Shown here: in pieces, positions 1 to 9,527 of the stretch
Position numbering within the stretch: position 1 is the stretch's first letter
Layout: every line of letters begins with the position of its first letter
DNA from: Desertivirga brevis
GTDB taxonomy: Bacteria > Bacteroidota > Bacteroidia > Sphingobacteriales > Sphingobacteriaceae
Length of the DNA: 64,000 nucleotides
Reading direction: 5' to 3'
Assembly: GCF_017355835.1 (NCBI RefSeq)
Contig: NZ_JAFEWF010000005.1
Span: 186,001-250,000, forward strand
Notes under the pieces: generated by a model
Told to the model about the DNA's origin: nothing
The model's input: only the letters and a program-made list of their open reading frames with translations
Databases searched by the model: none
Translations under genes and position numbers: made by a program

Positions 1-336
1 CACTTAGATCTGAGCAGAGAATTTTTGATGTCCTATTTATCCTGTTTTATTCGCTTTAAGTGGTACGGAGGATCGAGGGAGTGGAGTGAGGGTAGAGAGA
101 TTGTACCTGAACCATTTTATACTCAAATTTTTGGTTCTGCGAAAGACTTTATTGCATTCCTGGAAATGCAGAAATTTAAAGAAAGCTCTCAAGCAGACAG
201 TTACAAATTGATTTCAGATATTGTAGATTTTATAAAAGCATTTTTGACCCGAGAAGTTGTGCTGTATGATAGAATAGATATTCAAGTTAATTTACATAAG
301 CATCTAATTCAGGAATTAAAGCCGAATAGACAATGA
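1..336 (+). CDS. Unknown protein, C-terminal part, cut by the window edge
   Basis: The reading frame is open from the first base, so the true start lies outside the window and the ATG at 28 need not be used. The visible 111 residues are mixed alpha-type sequence with no motif that I recognise. Its TGA stop overlaps the ATG of the next gene (ATGA), which shows translational coupling to the HARE-HTH gene and probably to the helicase-nuclease after it. By position it may be part of the same defence-type operon. That is inference only. Confidence 0.6.
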   Translation, partial: HLDLSREFLMSYLSCFIRFKWYGGSREWSEGREIVPEPFYTQIFGSAKDFIAFLEMQKFKESSQADSYKLISDIVDFIKAFLTREVVLYDRIDIQVNLHKHLIQELKPNRQ

Positions 337-1325
337 CATTAAAAGAAGCAGTACTTAAAAGTTTAGAAGACATAGGTGGAATTACTAACTACTCAACAGT
401 TTATAAACACGTAGTAGAGAACAACTATTACGACTTTAAAACTAATAAAACACCTGGGAATACAATTTCAGCTATCCTTGGTGACTTTGTTCGTGCTGGT
501 GATACTAGGGTAAAACGAATAGGTCAAGAAGGTGGGACCTATTCTTATTATCTTACCAAAAACGAGTCGAATATATCGATAGAAGTATTAAGTGGCTCTA
601 CAGTATCCCAATCTTCATCGGACCAGAAGCCAATAAAAACCGAAACATACGACGAGCGGGATTTGCATTTGCTTTTAAGTAGCTATCTGAAAAATGCCGG
701 TATATATTCGAAAACTATATTTCATGAACAATCTACTTACAACAAAGACAGTAATCAAATCTGGACGCATCCGGATATGATTGGAATCAAATTTCTGAAT
801 TTGCAGTCCAATGCAAGTAGGAATTTCTTGAAATCTGTCAACCGAGTAGATAGTTTTAAACTCAGTTCTTATGAGCTTAAGAAGGAAATTAATACTGACG
901 CTGAGCTTAAGAAGGCATATTTTCAGGCTGTATCTAACTCAAGTTGGGCGAATTATGGGTATTTAGTAGCGTTTGAATTTAGCAGTGGTTTAAATGAAGA
1001 GATAGAACGACTTAACCAATCTTTCGGTATAGGTGTTATACAGTTGGACGCTAATCCATTCAAAACTAAAACTTTATTCCCAGCACAGTACCGAGATTTG
1101 GATTTCAAAACGATAGATAAGCTTTGCAAGATTAATAAGGACTTTGAAAGGTTTATTGAACACACGGAAACAGTGTTGGTAGCGGAGGAAAAGTATCATA
1201 AGGCAGTTGAGAAGGAATTAGACGAATTCTGCGATTCTTACTTGAAGACTGATGAGCAAGTTCAAAAATACTGTCAGGAAAAACATATTCCGTACTTTTT
1301 AGAACAAGACCTGCAGGAGGGATAA
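333..1325 (+). CDS. HARE-HTH domain protein (HrgA/COG2958-like)
   Basis: This is a 330-residue protein. Residues 1-75 look like the HARE-HTH (HB1/ASXL restriction-endonuclease helix-turn-helix) fold: it starts MTLKEAVLKSLEDIGG and continues with the typical YxxVxxxVxxNNYYDFKT and a Y-Y-L wing. From about residue 105 a second domain resembles the COG2958/HrgA family, with an ERDLHLLL start, a THPDMIGIKF segment and an E-rich C-terminal helix. HARE-HTH domains occur in restriction and chromatin proteins and are thought to bind DNA, perhaps sensing modification. The start overlaps the upstream stop (ATGA). The helicase-nuclease follows after 29 bp on the same strand. A role in recognising DNA for that enzyme is inferred. 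Confidence 0.7.
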   Translation: MTLKEAVLKSLEDIGGITNYSTVYKHVVENNYYDFKTNKTPGNTISAILGDFVRAGDTRVKRIGQEGGTYSYYLTKNESNISIEVLSGSTVSQSSSDQKPIKTETYDERDLHLLLSSYLKNAGIYSKTIFHEQSTYNKDSNQIWTHPDMIGIKFLNLQSNASRNFLKSVNRVDSFKLSSYELKKEINTDAELKKAYFQAVSNSSWANYGYLVAFEFSSGLNEEIERLNQSFGIGVIQLDANPFKTKTLFPAQYRDLDFKTIDKLCKINKDFERFIEHTETVLVAEEKYHKAVEKELDEFCDSYLKTDEQVQKYCQEKHIPYFLEQDLQEG

Positions 1326-1354
1326 CGCTTTTATAACCCTTAGATTAAAAACAG

Positions 1355-4300
1355 TTGAAACCGAGTAAGAAGTTTTTAGAATTTTTAGAGCAAAAGCTTA
1401 AGGTAGGTAATATTAGATCTATTCATCTCAATGCTGTTCCGGGCAAAAGCAACAAGAGATTAGACATTTCATTGTTGAAGTATTTGCAGGTTGATCAACC
1501 GTCTCTGTTTCTATCAGAACTTTTGAACAAGAAATGCTTTACACATAAGATAAGTGCGAAGGATGTTAATTTGAGCAAGGCTAAACAGGAAACACTCGTT
1601 TACATTGATTCTGTTTTCAAGAAACTTGAAAATATTTACCTCGAGAATATAAGTGATGAGTTGGAGCACGGGGTAAAGACATTTGCATGCGGATACCCTC
1701 TTTTAGTCAAACGCGCAACAGACGATCAGAAGAAGGTGATTATTGCGCCTTTGATCATCTGGAGGTTGGATCTAAAGATGGATCCACGAAATAATAACTT
1801 ATATACCATAAGCAGGTCGGAAGAGGATGATATTTTTTTCAATCCCCAACTTAAGGCCTTTTTAAAGTCGGATGAGAAGCTTGAAGTAAGTGGAGTTCCG
1901 GATGAGCTTTTGGAAGATGGCATTTTACAAGAAGATGAACTACTGAAGGTCATCAATCAGACATTACGGGAGCTGAAGAGCCCTGAAGTTGAGCAACTGG
2001 AGGAAGTGTCGGCATGCGAGGATAAGACGACACTTGTTAAAAGAACAGGAAATACTGCCTGGATTAAGTGGAGCGGGGTATTTGGTTTATTTCGATCACA
2101 AAAGGAATCAATTATAAAAGATATTGAAGAGTTGATTTCAGGGTACGATAAATACACATTGGAGCCGCCTGAGAATGCCTTCAAAGATAGTTTTATTACA
2201 AGCGCCAATGCTGTAGATCCAAGTCAGGAAGAATTGCTTAATAATTTAAATACCAACCAAAAGATCATCATTCAAGGTCCCCCGGGCACCGGTAAAAGCC
2301 AGTCCCTGACAGCTTTGATTACTCATGCTCTTGCTCACGGAAGAAAAGTGCTTGTGGTGTGTGAGAAAAAGACAGCAATAGAAGTATTGTACAATAATTT
2401 AAGCAAGCTTGGCTTGGGCCATTTGAGTGCAACGGTAGACGATATAAATAAGGATAGGAAAAAACTTGTTACTTACGTTAGATCGCTCATTGATGATCCA
2501 CAATCTGTTCCTGGTGCAATTAATATAAGCAAACACCAATTGTTACATAACCGGTTTGTAGAGGTTAGAAGCAGAGTGGTTAGCAAATTAAACAACACCA
2601 GAACAAAGTTCTTCTCAGACTATACCTGGAAGGAAGTAGTTTCTGAGTACTTATATCATAAAGGGTTTGAAGGGAAGGAGTTAATTACAGGCATTAGTGA
2701 ATTTGAGCTGGAATTAAGCTTCGATGAATTCGAATATTTATGCAGTTTGATCTCGGATTCCCAAAGTTTATATGGTCAGATAGCGACGATAAATCCTGAG
2801 TACGATTTTTTAAATCAAAAATTATTTCAGGAGAATGTGTCTCAAAAAAGATTGCTTGAATTACGGGAACTCATCACTAGTAAGCAGCTTCAGGTCAACG
2901 AGCTTACTGAAAGAGTACTTGCTGCTAAAAGGAAATATGAAGCAAGCACGATAGCGAAAAGCGTTCAACCTGGAATATTTAATAAGTTATTAGCACTTTT
3001 TAATAAGAAGCTAGCCGGGGCAATAAAGGAAACAGAGGAAATTGACCTTTTGTACAAGAAATTATCAATTGATATTTCGATGGTCCTTGATGCGGATTTA
3101 AGCATTCCGGATAAAAATAGCTTTCACAGTACACTTAATGAAAATCTAGATTCTATTAGTAGTTTGTTTTCCGATATTCTAAAAGATTTCGGAACGTTTA
3201 CGCAGTTTTATAGCTGGAGGAATCATGCCCAGTCGGTTAAGAAACAGTGTTATTATAAGTTACTAAAAGATCTTACCAATGCTAAAGATCAGGACTGGCT
3301 TCAAGTTTTCAAAGGCTGGTATTTCCATTGCTTGCTATTAATGAACGAGCAGACGGTAGGGCAGGTAATAAAGGACGATCAGGAAATTATTCAGTTGAGG
3401 GATGCGGATAGCGAATTGCGTAAAAGCCAGATTGGAGCGATCTGTCATAAATGGAGAGAGATTATAATTAGTAGTATCAATAAACAGCCGAGAAACGATA
3501 TTAAGCAGCTGTATAATCTGGCAAAGAATAAAAAGTACAACGTTAGGAATTCTTTAAGACGGTTGATTGAGCATAACTTTAATTTCTTTACGAATATTTT
3601 TCCTGTTGTTTTCGTAAATCCGTCAACCGCTTCTTCTATTTTGCCGCTTAAAGAAAACCTCTTCGACTATATAATATTTGATGAAGCTAGTCAGCTAAAA
3701 ATTGAAGATACCTTCGCTGCTCTTGTAAGAGGGAAATACCGTATAGTTTCCGGAGATATGCACCAAATGCCGCCTTCGGATTCATTTGCCACTAAAGGTG
3801 TGTTAGATTCAGTGGATTCCGTTGAAGATGAAGAAATAGAAAATGATATTGACGCAGCAGATAAAGAATCTTTATTAAAGTTCGCTGATGATAAGGGCTA
3901 CAAGTTTAGTTACCTTAATTTTCACTATCGATCAAGGCATCCTTATTTGATCGACTTTTCCAATGCTGCATTCTATGATTCCCGATTAGTGCCTATGCCG
4001 GCAGGTAAAAACTATAGTCCGATTTCTTTTATTTCCGTTAACGGTGTTTATGAAAATAATACTAATCCAACTGAGGCTAAAAAAGTCGTTGAGATACTAC
4101 TAGACGAGATTGTGCCTGACGAAACAGGAGAATTGCCTTCTGTGGGTGTTGCCACCTTTAATATCATGCAGAGAAATCTTATTTATGAGCTTATTTTCCA
4201 GGCTGCTGAGCAGTCTGAAGAAGCCTACGAAAAGATTTCAGCGCTGAATAGGTCTGGACTTTTTGTAAAAAATTTAGAGAATATTCAAGGAGACGAGCGG

Positions 4301-5005
4301 GATATCATTATCATGTCAACAACTTTCGGTTACGACGTTACCGGCAACTTTGCTCAGCGCTTCGGTCCGATTAATCAGGAAAAAGGATATAAGCTTCTTA
4401 ATGTTATTGTAACTCGTGCAAAATCTAAATTGTACGTCCTGACCTCTATTCCTAATAAATACTATTCCAAATATCAGCAGGAACTGGTTACTTCAGGAAA
4501 TAAGGGTAAAGGCGTATTTTATGCTTATCTGGCTTACGCTGAAGCTTGTAGCCTGAAGAATGAACAGGTGAGGCAAAATATACTTGGTTTGCTTGAACAG
4601 AATAGTGAAAGCAATGGTGGGGCAATAGCTAGCAAATCTGAATCTTTAGGAAATACGGAATCAGTTTTTGAAGAAGAGGTTTTAAATTATCTGAACCAAT
4701 ATTTGCCGGATCTCGATGTACAGCTACAGTACAAGCTAGGGGGATTCAGGATCGATATGATGGTGCTGGATAATTTAAATCAACCAATTATAGCAATTGA
4801 ATGCGATGGTAAAAGCTACCACAGTTCTGCTGAAGCGTACCGTTATGACTTGCACCGGCAAAAAATTATTGAAGATCTAGGAATAAAAGTATACCGGATA
4901 TGGTCCACGAACTGGTGGATAGATCCACTTGCGGAGACGAATAAGCTGGTTAAGTTTATTGAGGGGAATTTAAAAGTTGAACTAAGTTCTATTGTCTACA
5001 AATAG
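1355..5005 (+). CDS. SF1 helicase with C-terminal Vsr-like nuclease domain
   Basis: This 1216-residue protein has Walker A GPPGTGKS near residue 308, Walker B FDEAS near 775, and Upf1/Dna2-type motifs further on (NIQGDERDIIIMS and NVIVTRAKSKLYVL). The last 110 residues (about 1105-1205) read like the Vsr/DUF559 (MTES_1575) PD-(D/E)xK nuclease: RIDMMV, then IECDGKSYH near 1147-1156. A long coiled insert separates the two helicase halves. An in-frame TAA at 1346 and no ATG before residue 130 leave TTG at 1355 as the start. Proteins with this helicase-plus-Vsr architecture are frequent in anti-phage islands. Here it likely unwinds and cuts foreign DNA, with the HARE-HTH protein as partner (inference). 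All helicase and nuclease motifs seen are intact. Confidence 0.85.
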   Translation: MKPSKKFLEFLEQKLKVGNIRSIHLNAVPGKSNKRLDISLLKYLQVDQPSLFLSELLNKKCFTHKISAKDVNLSKAKQETLVYIDSVFKKLENIYLENISDELEHGVKTFACGYPLLVKRATDDQKKVIIAPLIIWRLDLKMDPRNNNLYTISRSEEDDIFFNPQLKAFLKSDEKLEVSGVPDELLEDGILQEDELLKVINQTLRELKSPEVEQLEEVSACEDKTTLVKRTGNTAWIKWSGVFGLFRSQKESIIKDIEELISGYDKYTLEPPENAFKDSFITSANAVDPSQEELLNNLNTNQKIIIQGPPGTGKSQSLTALITHALAHGRKVLVVCEKKTAIEVLYNNLSKLGLGHLSATVDDINKDRKKLVTYVRSLIDDPQSVPGAINISKHQLLHNRFVEVRSRVVSKLNNTRTKFFSDYTWKEVVSEYLYHKGFEGKELITGISEFELELSFDEFEYLCSLISDSQSLYGQIATINPEYDFLNQKLFQENVSQKRLLELRELITSKQLQVNELTERVLAAKRKYEASTIAKSVQPGIFNKLLALFNKKLAGAIKETEEIDLLYKKLSIDISMVLDADLSIPDKNSFHSTLNENLDSISSLFSDILKDFGTFTQFYSWRNHAQSVKKQCYYKLLKDLTNAKDQDWLQVFKGWYFHCLLLMNEQTVGQVIKDDQEIIQLRDADSELRKSQIGAICHKWREIIISSINKQPRNDIKQLYNLAKNKKYNVRNSLRRLIEHNFNFFTNIFPVVFVNPSTASSILPLKENLFDYIIFDEASQLKIEDTFAALVRGKYRIVSGDMHQMPPSDSFATKGVLDSVDSVEDEEIENDIDAADKESLLKFADDKGYKFSYLNFHYRSRHPYLIDFSNAAFYDSRLVPMPAGKNYSPISFISVNGVYENNTNPTEAKKVVEILLDEIVPDETGELPSVGVATFNIMQRNLIYELIFQAAEQSEEAYEKISALNRSGLFVKNLENIQGDERDIIIMSTTFGYDVTGNFAQRFGPINQEKGYKLLNVIVTRAKSKLYVLTSIPNKYYSKYQQELVTSGNKGKGVFYAYLAYAEACSLKNEQVRQNILGLLEQNSESNGGAIASKSESLGNTESVFEEEVLNYLNQYLPDLDVQLQYKLGGFRIDMMVLDNLNQPIIAIECDGKSYHSSAEAYRYDLHRQKIIEDLGIKVYRIWSTNWWIDPLAETNKLVKFIEGNLKVELSSIVYK

Positions 5006-5057
5006 TAGTGCTTATATTCCAGGTTTAAAATCAAATTAAACTTAAATTACAAAATAT

Positions 5058-5621
5058 ATGATGAATTTGATAGTGGAAAAGGAAGATGAAAGTACCGACC
5101 GGATGCGCCGGTTAGGCTATAAAATTATTGTAGATCCGATAGTTTTTAAAGTTGCCGAAGTTAGGAAAGTTCTATCTCCTGGAGCAATGATAGTTGGAAC
5201 CTATCATTTTTTAGATTCAATAGTTGTTGATTACAATAGGGGAACAGGAACTGCATATCTAAGGGCAAGAGCTGCTGCTATTATTAAAGTTGAAGACAAG
5301 ACCTACGGGGTTGTGGATCATTTTAACGTTAGCAACCTTTTATCTGGATTTTCTGCAAAAGTTGTGGGAGCTGGAAAAATTAAGGGGTACGATCTATATG
5401 AGAACTTCAGTGGAGATAATGATATGGATAAAAAGAGGAATTATATTGAAAATCATATAATCAATAACGCTATAGAAGTAGTAAGGGAAACCAGTCCAAA
5501 TTGTATCGAATGGAGGTTTATCAAAAAGTCCGAATACATGGCAAGAATCCAATCTATCGCTGGCTCACTTGATTTTACGGAATATCTTTCGGCTAAAGAG
5601 TATGAGTTAATAAAAGACTAG
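5058..5621 (+). CDS. Unknown 187-residue protein after the helicase-nuclease
   Basis: I do not recognise this family. The protein has no signal peptide or membrane segment, is alternating alpha/beta, and carries a hydrophobic core SPGAMIVGTYHFLDSIVVDY followed by a basic-charged C-terminal half. It starts ATGATG 52 bp after the helicase gene on the same strand, so it is probably the last gene of that operon and could be an accessory defence component. No motif supports a specific activity. Its 3' end overlaps by 15 bp an opposing relic frame. Confidence 0.6.
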   Translation: MMNLIVEKEDESTDRMRRLGYKIIVDPIVFKVAEVRKVLSPGAMIVGTYHFLDSIVVDYNRGTGTAYLRARAAAIIKVEDKTYGVVDHFNVSNLLSGFSAKVVGAGKIKGYDLYENFSGDNDMDKKRNYIENHIINNAIEVVRETSPNCIEWRFIKKSEYMARIQSIAGSLDFTEYLSAKEYELIKD

Positions 5622-5897
5622 AAGCTGTTTTCTAATAATAAATAAAGGTAGGTTATCAATAAACTTATTGTGGTTCTCAAAGAAATCTAATATACCGTTC
5701 GAAATTAAACGCATACCCCGCACTACAACTTCATCTTTTAAATGAGCTCCAAGTTCAATTGGTTCGCTTTTTCGTGATCCGACTATGTACCACCTCTCAT
5801 CTTCTTTTCGAACGGCAAAACTTGCATTTTTATTTTTCTGTAAATATCCAACTGCTTGGGAAAAGTAACTTGTCCATTCTTTTTTCCTCGATTTATT
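5607..5897 (-). pseudogene. Relic of an unknown gene without a start codon
   Basis: The minus strand keeps an open frame of 96 codons with protein-like composition. Segments include ASFAVRKEDERWYIVGSRKS and GMRLISNGILDFFENHNKF. A TAA lies just upstream and no ATG, GTG or TTG occurs in the first half. The only nearby ATG (5873-5875) is in another frame and stops after 15 codons. The block therefore looks like the 3' part of a gene whose 5' part is lost. The family is not recognised. It fills the space between the 187-aa gene and the LruC lipoprotein gene. Confidence 0.4.
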
Positions 5898-5945
5898 TTA
5901 TCAAAAAATTTTGTTATATGCACTATACATTGCGTTTGGTTTATG

Positions 5946-8144
5946 TCAATAGCTATATTCTGAATTCATATTTCCCCATGGATGCCAAAACCAGCCGGTG
6001 AAGCCTGGATATAAACTAATATTGTTGTAAAGTAAACCGATATCGTATCCCTCTCTAGGGTACCGGATGCCTCCAGGTGTACATATGGCATAAGGAAGTC
6101 CATCTTTCGTAACATAACTTGGCCTATTAATTCGTGAATCAATACCAGCATCATCGAAAGTTCCAAAAAGGGATTTAGTTACAAGATCTGTAGCTGTTCT
6201 GCCAGGCAAATGTATCTCATATCGTTGACCTTGGTTAATCCGGAAAATAAAAGGATTATACTCTCCAAATCCAAAATCTATAAAACGTGGTCCATTTTTA
6301 AGCTTTAGTATAAATTCGTATGTCTTAGGTGCAATATATGCCTCACCTTTAATGGTATTCATCCCGTTCATTTCCTCCAAGGAGTTTTTGAAAAAGATGA
6401 GAGTTGCCCTTGTTTGCCCTTTTTCTAAGGTAGCACCCTGCACGCTTTCCACACCGTTGGTAGATACTGGAAACTCAATACCAAACCCGTTAGGAAATAT
6501 ACCTCCGCGGGCTTCAAGAACATATTTCCCTTTGACTTCAACTACTCGATTTTGGGCATTGGTTATTACCCTTAATTGATATCTAAATACAAGATCATTC
6601 ATATCAAAATCACCTTTCTGAGGCCACATATCTTCAAATAGCAGCGAATTATAATGTCCAGAACTTTCCGCGATATTATAGGGGTAGTAGCTGTAAAAGG
6701 CCCTTTCTGGATCGTTAGGAAACTGATCAAAAGAACCCCAAATTCCATCACGATCAGGATCTTCATATCCTCCTTCACCATTTCCTTCCGTACAGATGTT
6801 TGGTTGGATAAATAGATTGCACCCCTGCCTAGCCCCGGTACCAAAGAAGGAGGGAGGGATCAACTTGGAATAACATAATTGAATATTTCCAGTGATCTTT
6901 TTTATTCCAGCATCAAATGCATCTTGACTTATATATCCAGGCACTTTGACAACAGAATAAGTACCGGTAACCTCGCCGGAGAAGTCAACAATATTAGCGG
7001 TCGAAAAAACTGAATTTGTAAGTTCAACTTTTGAACTAGGATAGATACGAGTATTTGCTTTTACCAAAATACTTCCTCCGTTACTGCTTAAAAGTTTTTT
7101 TACGTTCAAATTGTTAGCCGTAAGCTTACAGGTATTCGAAATTATGCCACGCTCTAGTACTGTCAGTTCACCGACGTTAGCCGATCTCTTATTAAAAAAT
7201 GTTCCATTAACAACTTCTAAAGATCCCGAAACCAAGGTTCCTTCATTCACAAGAGTCCGTCCTCCTTCAATTGTAATAGGACCATCAACAGCTAATGATC
7301 CACTGTTTACAAAATCAGTACTGATATAGAGCTTCGAGGCAGTCACGTAGCCCATGTTGATTAACATGTGGTTGAGTTGGGTTAATCGCAGATCTTGAAA
7401 ATGAATTCCTGTTTCAGTGCTTAGAATTATGGAGCAGGGAGAGCTTCCCGAATCAAATTTAACGGATTTAACCACAAGACCAGAACCGCAGATATTAACT
7501 TTTCCGCCACCCGGTCCAAATTCTATATCAAACGTTTTATCACTGCTATTAATACAAATCGACTTACCATCTTCGACGGTTACCACTTGATTGTCAGAAG
7601 TTAAGATAATGGGCTTTGAGCATTCAGAATTGCAATTAGGTGGATATCGATTATACTGCTTTATCAGTATATCATAAGGGTCCACCATTTCCGGATAAAA
7701 CAAAGTTTTGCTTGAACTTTTAGAGTAAGAAGTTGGATTAGCAATAGGTGTTGTAAATGTTAGATCAGCTTCAGGTCGTGGCAAGTCTAATGCTTGTGAA
7801 TCATTTGAATTATCGGGGGCTGTCTTGATGACATAAATACGATCTATATTTCCAGAAACCTTGAAACTAGCAGCGAATGAAGATGATTTACTTGCAGCTC
7901 CCTGCACATATAGATTTCCTTTTCCATCATACACAGAAATGATAAAAGCTGCATCGCCAAAACGAGTATCGGCAATATTTACATTTAATTTGACTGGTGA
8001 AGTGGACTCCCAATTAAACCCTTCTGGAGGCTTAGCATCAGCGAGTTTCTGGGACTTTGAATTTGGGCCTTCGGCCTTTTTGCAGGAATTAAAAAAAATT
8101 GAAAGCAGAACAATGCTTAACCTGAAAAGAAAAGAGATGCGCAT
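5946..8144 (-). CDS. LruC-domain lipoprotein
   Basis: This 732-residue exported protein starts with a hydrophobic signal and a lipobox ending in Cys21 (FFNSC). Residues about 35-130 look like an Ig-like or carboxypeptidase-type beta domain. The middle third (about 160-420) is beta-helix-like, with repeated short strands and Gly/Asn turns. After a DPDRDGIWGSFDQFPNDPE calcium-type loop comes the LruC domain: FEDMWPQKGDFDMNDLVFRY, then a C-terminal part ending WGNMNSEYSY. LruC domains were named from a Leptospira lipoprotein and are common in Bacteroidota surface proteins. Their function is unknown. A surface or periplasmic lipoprotein is well supported, the ligand is not. Confidence 0.85.
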   Translation of the reverse strand: MRISFLFRLSIVLLSIFFNSCKKAEGPNSKSQKLADAKPPEGFNWESTSPVKLNVNIADTRFGDAAFIISVYDGKGNLYVQGAASKSSSFAASFKVSGNIDRIYVIKTAPDNSNDSQALDLPRPEADLTFTTPIANPTSYSKSSSKTLFYPEMVDPYDILIKQYNRYPPNCNSECSKPIILTSDNQVVTVEDGKSICINSSDKTFDIEFGPGGGKVNICGSGLVVKSVKFDSGSSPCSIILSTETGIHFQDLRLTQLNHMLINMGYVTASKLYISTDFVNSGSLAVDGPITIEGGRTLVNEGTLVSGSLEVVNGTFFNKRSANVGELTVLERGIISNTCKLTANNLNVKKLLSSNGGSILVKANTRIYPSSKVELTNSVFSTANIVDFSGEVTGTYSVVKVPGYISQDAFDAGIKKITGNIQLCYSKLIPPSFFGTGARQGCNLFIQPNICTEGNGEGGYEDPDRDGIWGSFDQFPNDPERAFYSYYPYNIAESSGHYNSLLFEDMWPQKGDFDMNDLVFRYQLRVITNAQNRVVEVKGKYVLEARGGIFPNGFGIEFPVSTNGVESVQGATLEKGQTRATLIFFKNSLEEMNGMNTIKGEAYIAPKTYEFILKLKNGPRFIDFGFGEYNPFIFRINQGQRYEIHLPGRTATDLVTKSLFGTFDDAGIDSRINRPSYVTKDGLPYAICTPGGIRYPREGYDIGLLYNNISLYPGFTGWFWHPWGNMNSEYSY

Positions 8145-8202
8145 CAGTAAAGGTTGCTAATGAAATAATTTTTCCCTTTTTTGGGGATTTCTAAACTCAA
8201 AG

Positions 8203-8210
8203 CAAATATA
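8203..8210 (-). promoter_or_regulatory. Candidate -7 box TATATTTG for the LruC gene
   Basis: On the minus strand the octamer TATATTTG matches the Bacteroidota -7 consensus TAnnTTTG, 58 bp before the start codon of the LruC lipoprotein. No clear -33 TTTG lies at the expected distance, so support is the -7 box and its position only. Confidence 0.35.
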
Positions 8211-8352
8211 TAATAATAGTCGATTATTTGCTAGTAGTGTTAGACCGAGGAAAACGAAGGTGTAAGTTTAAAGGTCTCACTTAATTACCTATTGTAAAAA
8301 GAGTTTTAATATTTAACCTCGCGTGTTCTTTTAATACAGGATTAACAACCTT

Positions 8353-9180
8353 CTATTTAGTAAACACAAGAAAATCAATAATTAAGGACGCCACTTCTCC
8401 TTCTTCTGTAATCCCCCAATAGCTAGGATAAACTCCATCACCGAAGCCAGATTGGAACATAATGATGTTATTTGCTGAATTAGGAATTTTAAAGTTTACC
8501 CAATCACCAGCATCGTTTGGATCATCTTTAACCTCAGCGTTCTTCTTAAATTCTGTTGCTAAAAGATCATCGTAGATATTATTGCCTGGATGCTCCTTCA
8601 TGAATTTGTTTTCGAATTCCTGGTACTCAATAACTGTTGACTTATCTGCAAAACAGGCCAAGCCAGCGTCTACGGGAAAGCCTAAATACTCATCCTTTGC
8701 TAAGTCGGAGATGTTATCATTCATCTTCAGAGCAAGAACCCATTTTAATGCTTTCTTTTCTGAGAATTTCAGTTGCGCCAGAGCATACCGGTTTCCGCTT
8801 GAATCAGTTTTTGCAACGACAACATTAACAGGATATTTACCAGGATTAACTGGTTTTGTAAAAGGTTCTGGTGATAACATAACGAGGGGATCTCCGGCTA
8901 CTATTAATCCCGTAGGAAGTGTAAGTTCGCCTAGATTTAATATTTCAAGAGGGGTGGAGTTGTAAGAATCATGGTTTAGTAGTAGGTTGTAGTCGACCAT
9001 GGATAAATGTTCCTGATATTCACTTCCTGGTGCCTTTTTTTCAACCATTACCCTCTTTGTTAACTCAGGCTTTTTACTGTCCTTAACCCGGTAGTATATA
9101 ATAAATATAATTGCTATAAATACTAAAGCTAAGATGAATGGGATTAAGGACTTAGACATGGGAAATTGGAAGTTACTCAT
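8353..9180 (-). CDS. DUF4241 protein with N-terminal membrane anchor
   Basis: From the ATG at 9180 the protein has 275 residues. One transmembrane helix covers about residues 14-30 (LIPFILALVFIAIIFIIYY). The rest matches the DUF4241 pattern: LPTGLIVAGDPLV, PVNPGKYPVNVV, a DAGLACFAD segment, and the C-terminal GDGVYPSYWGITEEGEVASL. Function of DUF4241 is unknown. The frame is open to 9282, but that start would overlap the upstream gene by 73 bp and put a second hydrophobic stretch first. ATG at 9180 or 9159 fits better. The small membrane-protein gene upstream ends 29 bp away, so the two may be cotranscribed. Confidence 0.75.
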   Translation of the reverse strand: MSNFQFPMSKSLIPFILALVFIAIIFIIYYRVKDSKKPELTKRVMVEKKAPGSEYQEHLSMVDYNLLLNHDSYNSTPLEILNLGELTLPTGLIVAGDPLVMLSPEPFTKPVNPGKYPVNVVVAKTDSSGNRYALAQLKFSEKKALKWVLALKMNDNISDLAKDEYLGFPVDAGLACFADKSTVIEYQEFENKFMKEHPGNNIYDDLLATEFKKNAEVKDDPNDAGDWVNFKIPNSANNIIMFQSGFGDGVYPSYWGITEEGEVASLIIDFLVFTK

Positions 9181-9209
9181 TAAAGAATTAGGAAAGATAC
9201 AAAACAGAT

Positions 9210-9509
9210 TTATAGTAGGTCTAAAAACACCAGAACCGGCGGACCAATAAGTGCAAAAAAGTGTAATGAAAAGGATAACCAATTAACTGTTCGATTAAAG
9301 AACTTATACAATCCCCGGAGGAACATTATCAGTGTTGCTATCCATAGGAAGAAAGGAAGCATGATGTCTAGATTTGGAGTGCAAGGGCCAGATTTAAAGT
9401 GGACGCTTGATTCAACATAGAAAAGAAAAGGAATTGCTAGGCCATAATAGATGGCGGTGTAATAGGGCCGTAAGGAGGATGTTGTTTCGGTATTAGGTTT
9501 TTCAATCAT
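9210..9509 (-). CDS. Small membrane protein, 99 residues, unknown
   Basis: The protein has three or four predicted membrane helices, including YYGLAIPFLFYVE, IMLPFFLWIATLIMFLRGL and LHFFALIGPPVLVFLDLL. There is no signal peptide and the family is not recognised. It lies just upstream of the DUF4241 gene on the same strand. Coding nature is inferred from the helix pattern and good spacing. Confidence 0.5.
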   Translation of the reverse strand: MIEKPNTETTSSLRPYYTAIYYGLAIPFLFYVESSVHFKSGPCTPNLDIMLPFFLWIATLIMFLRGLYKFFNRTVNWLSFSLHFFALIGPPVLVFLDLL

Positions 9510-9527
9510 AGAGTGAAATTTGTAAAA

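Noticed and set aside
5759..6001. Plus-strand frame of 80 codons
   Set aside because: Its protein is unlike a real one, and the opposite strand holds the relic and the end of the LruC gene.
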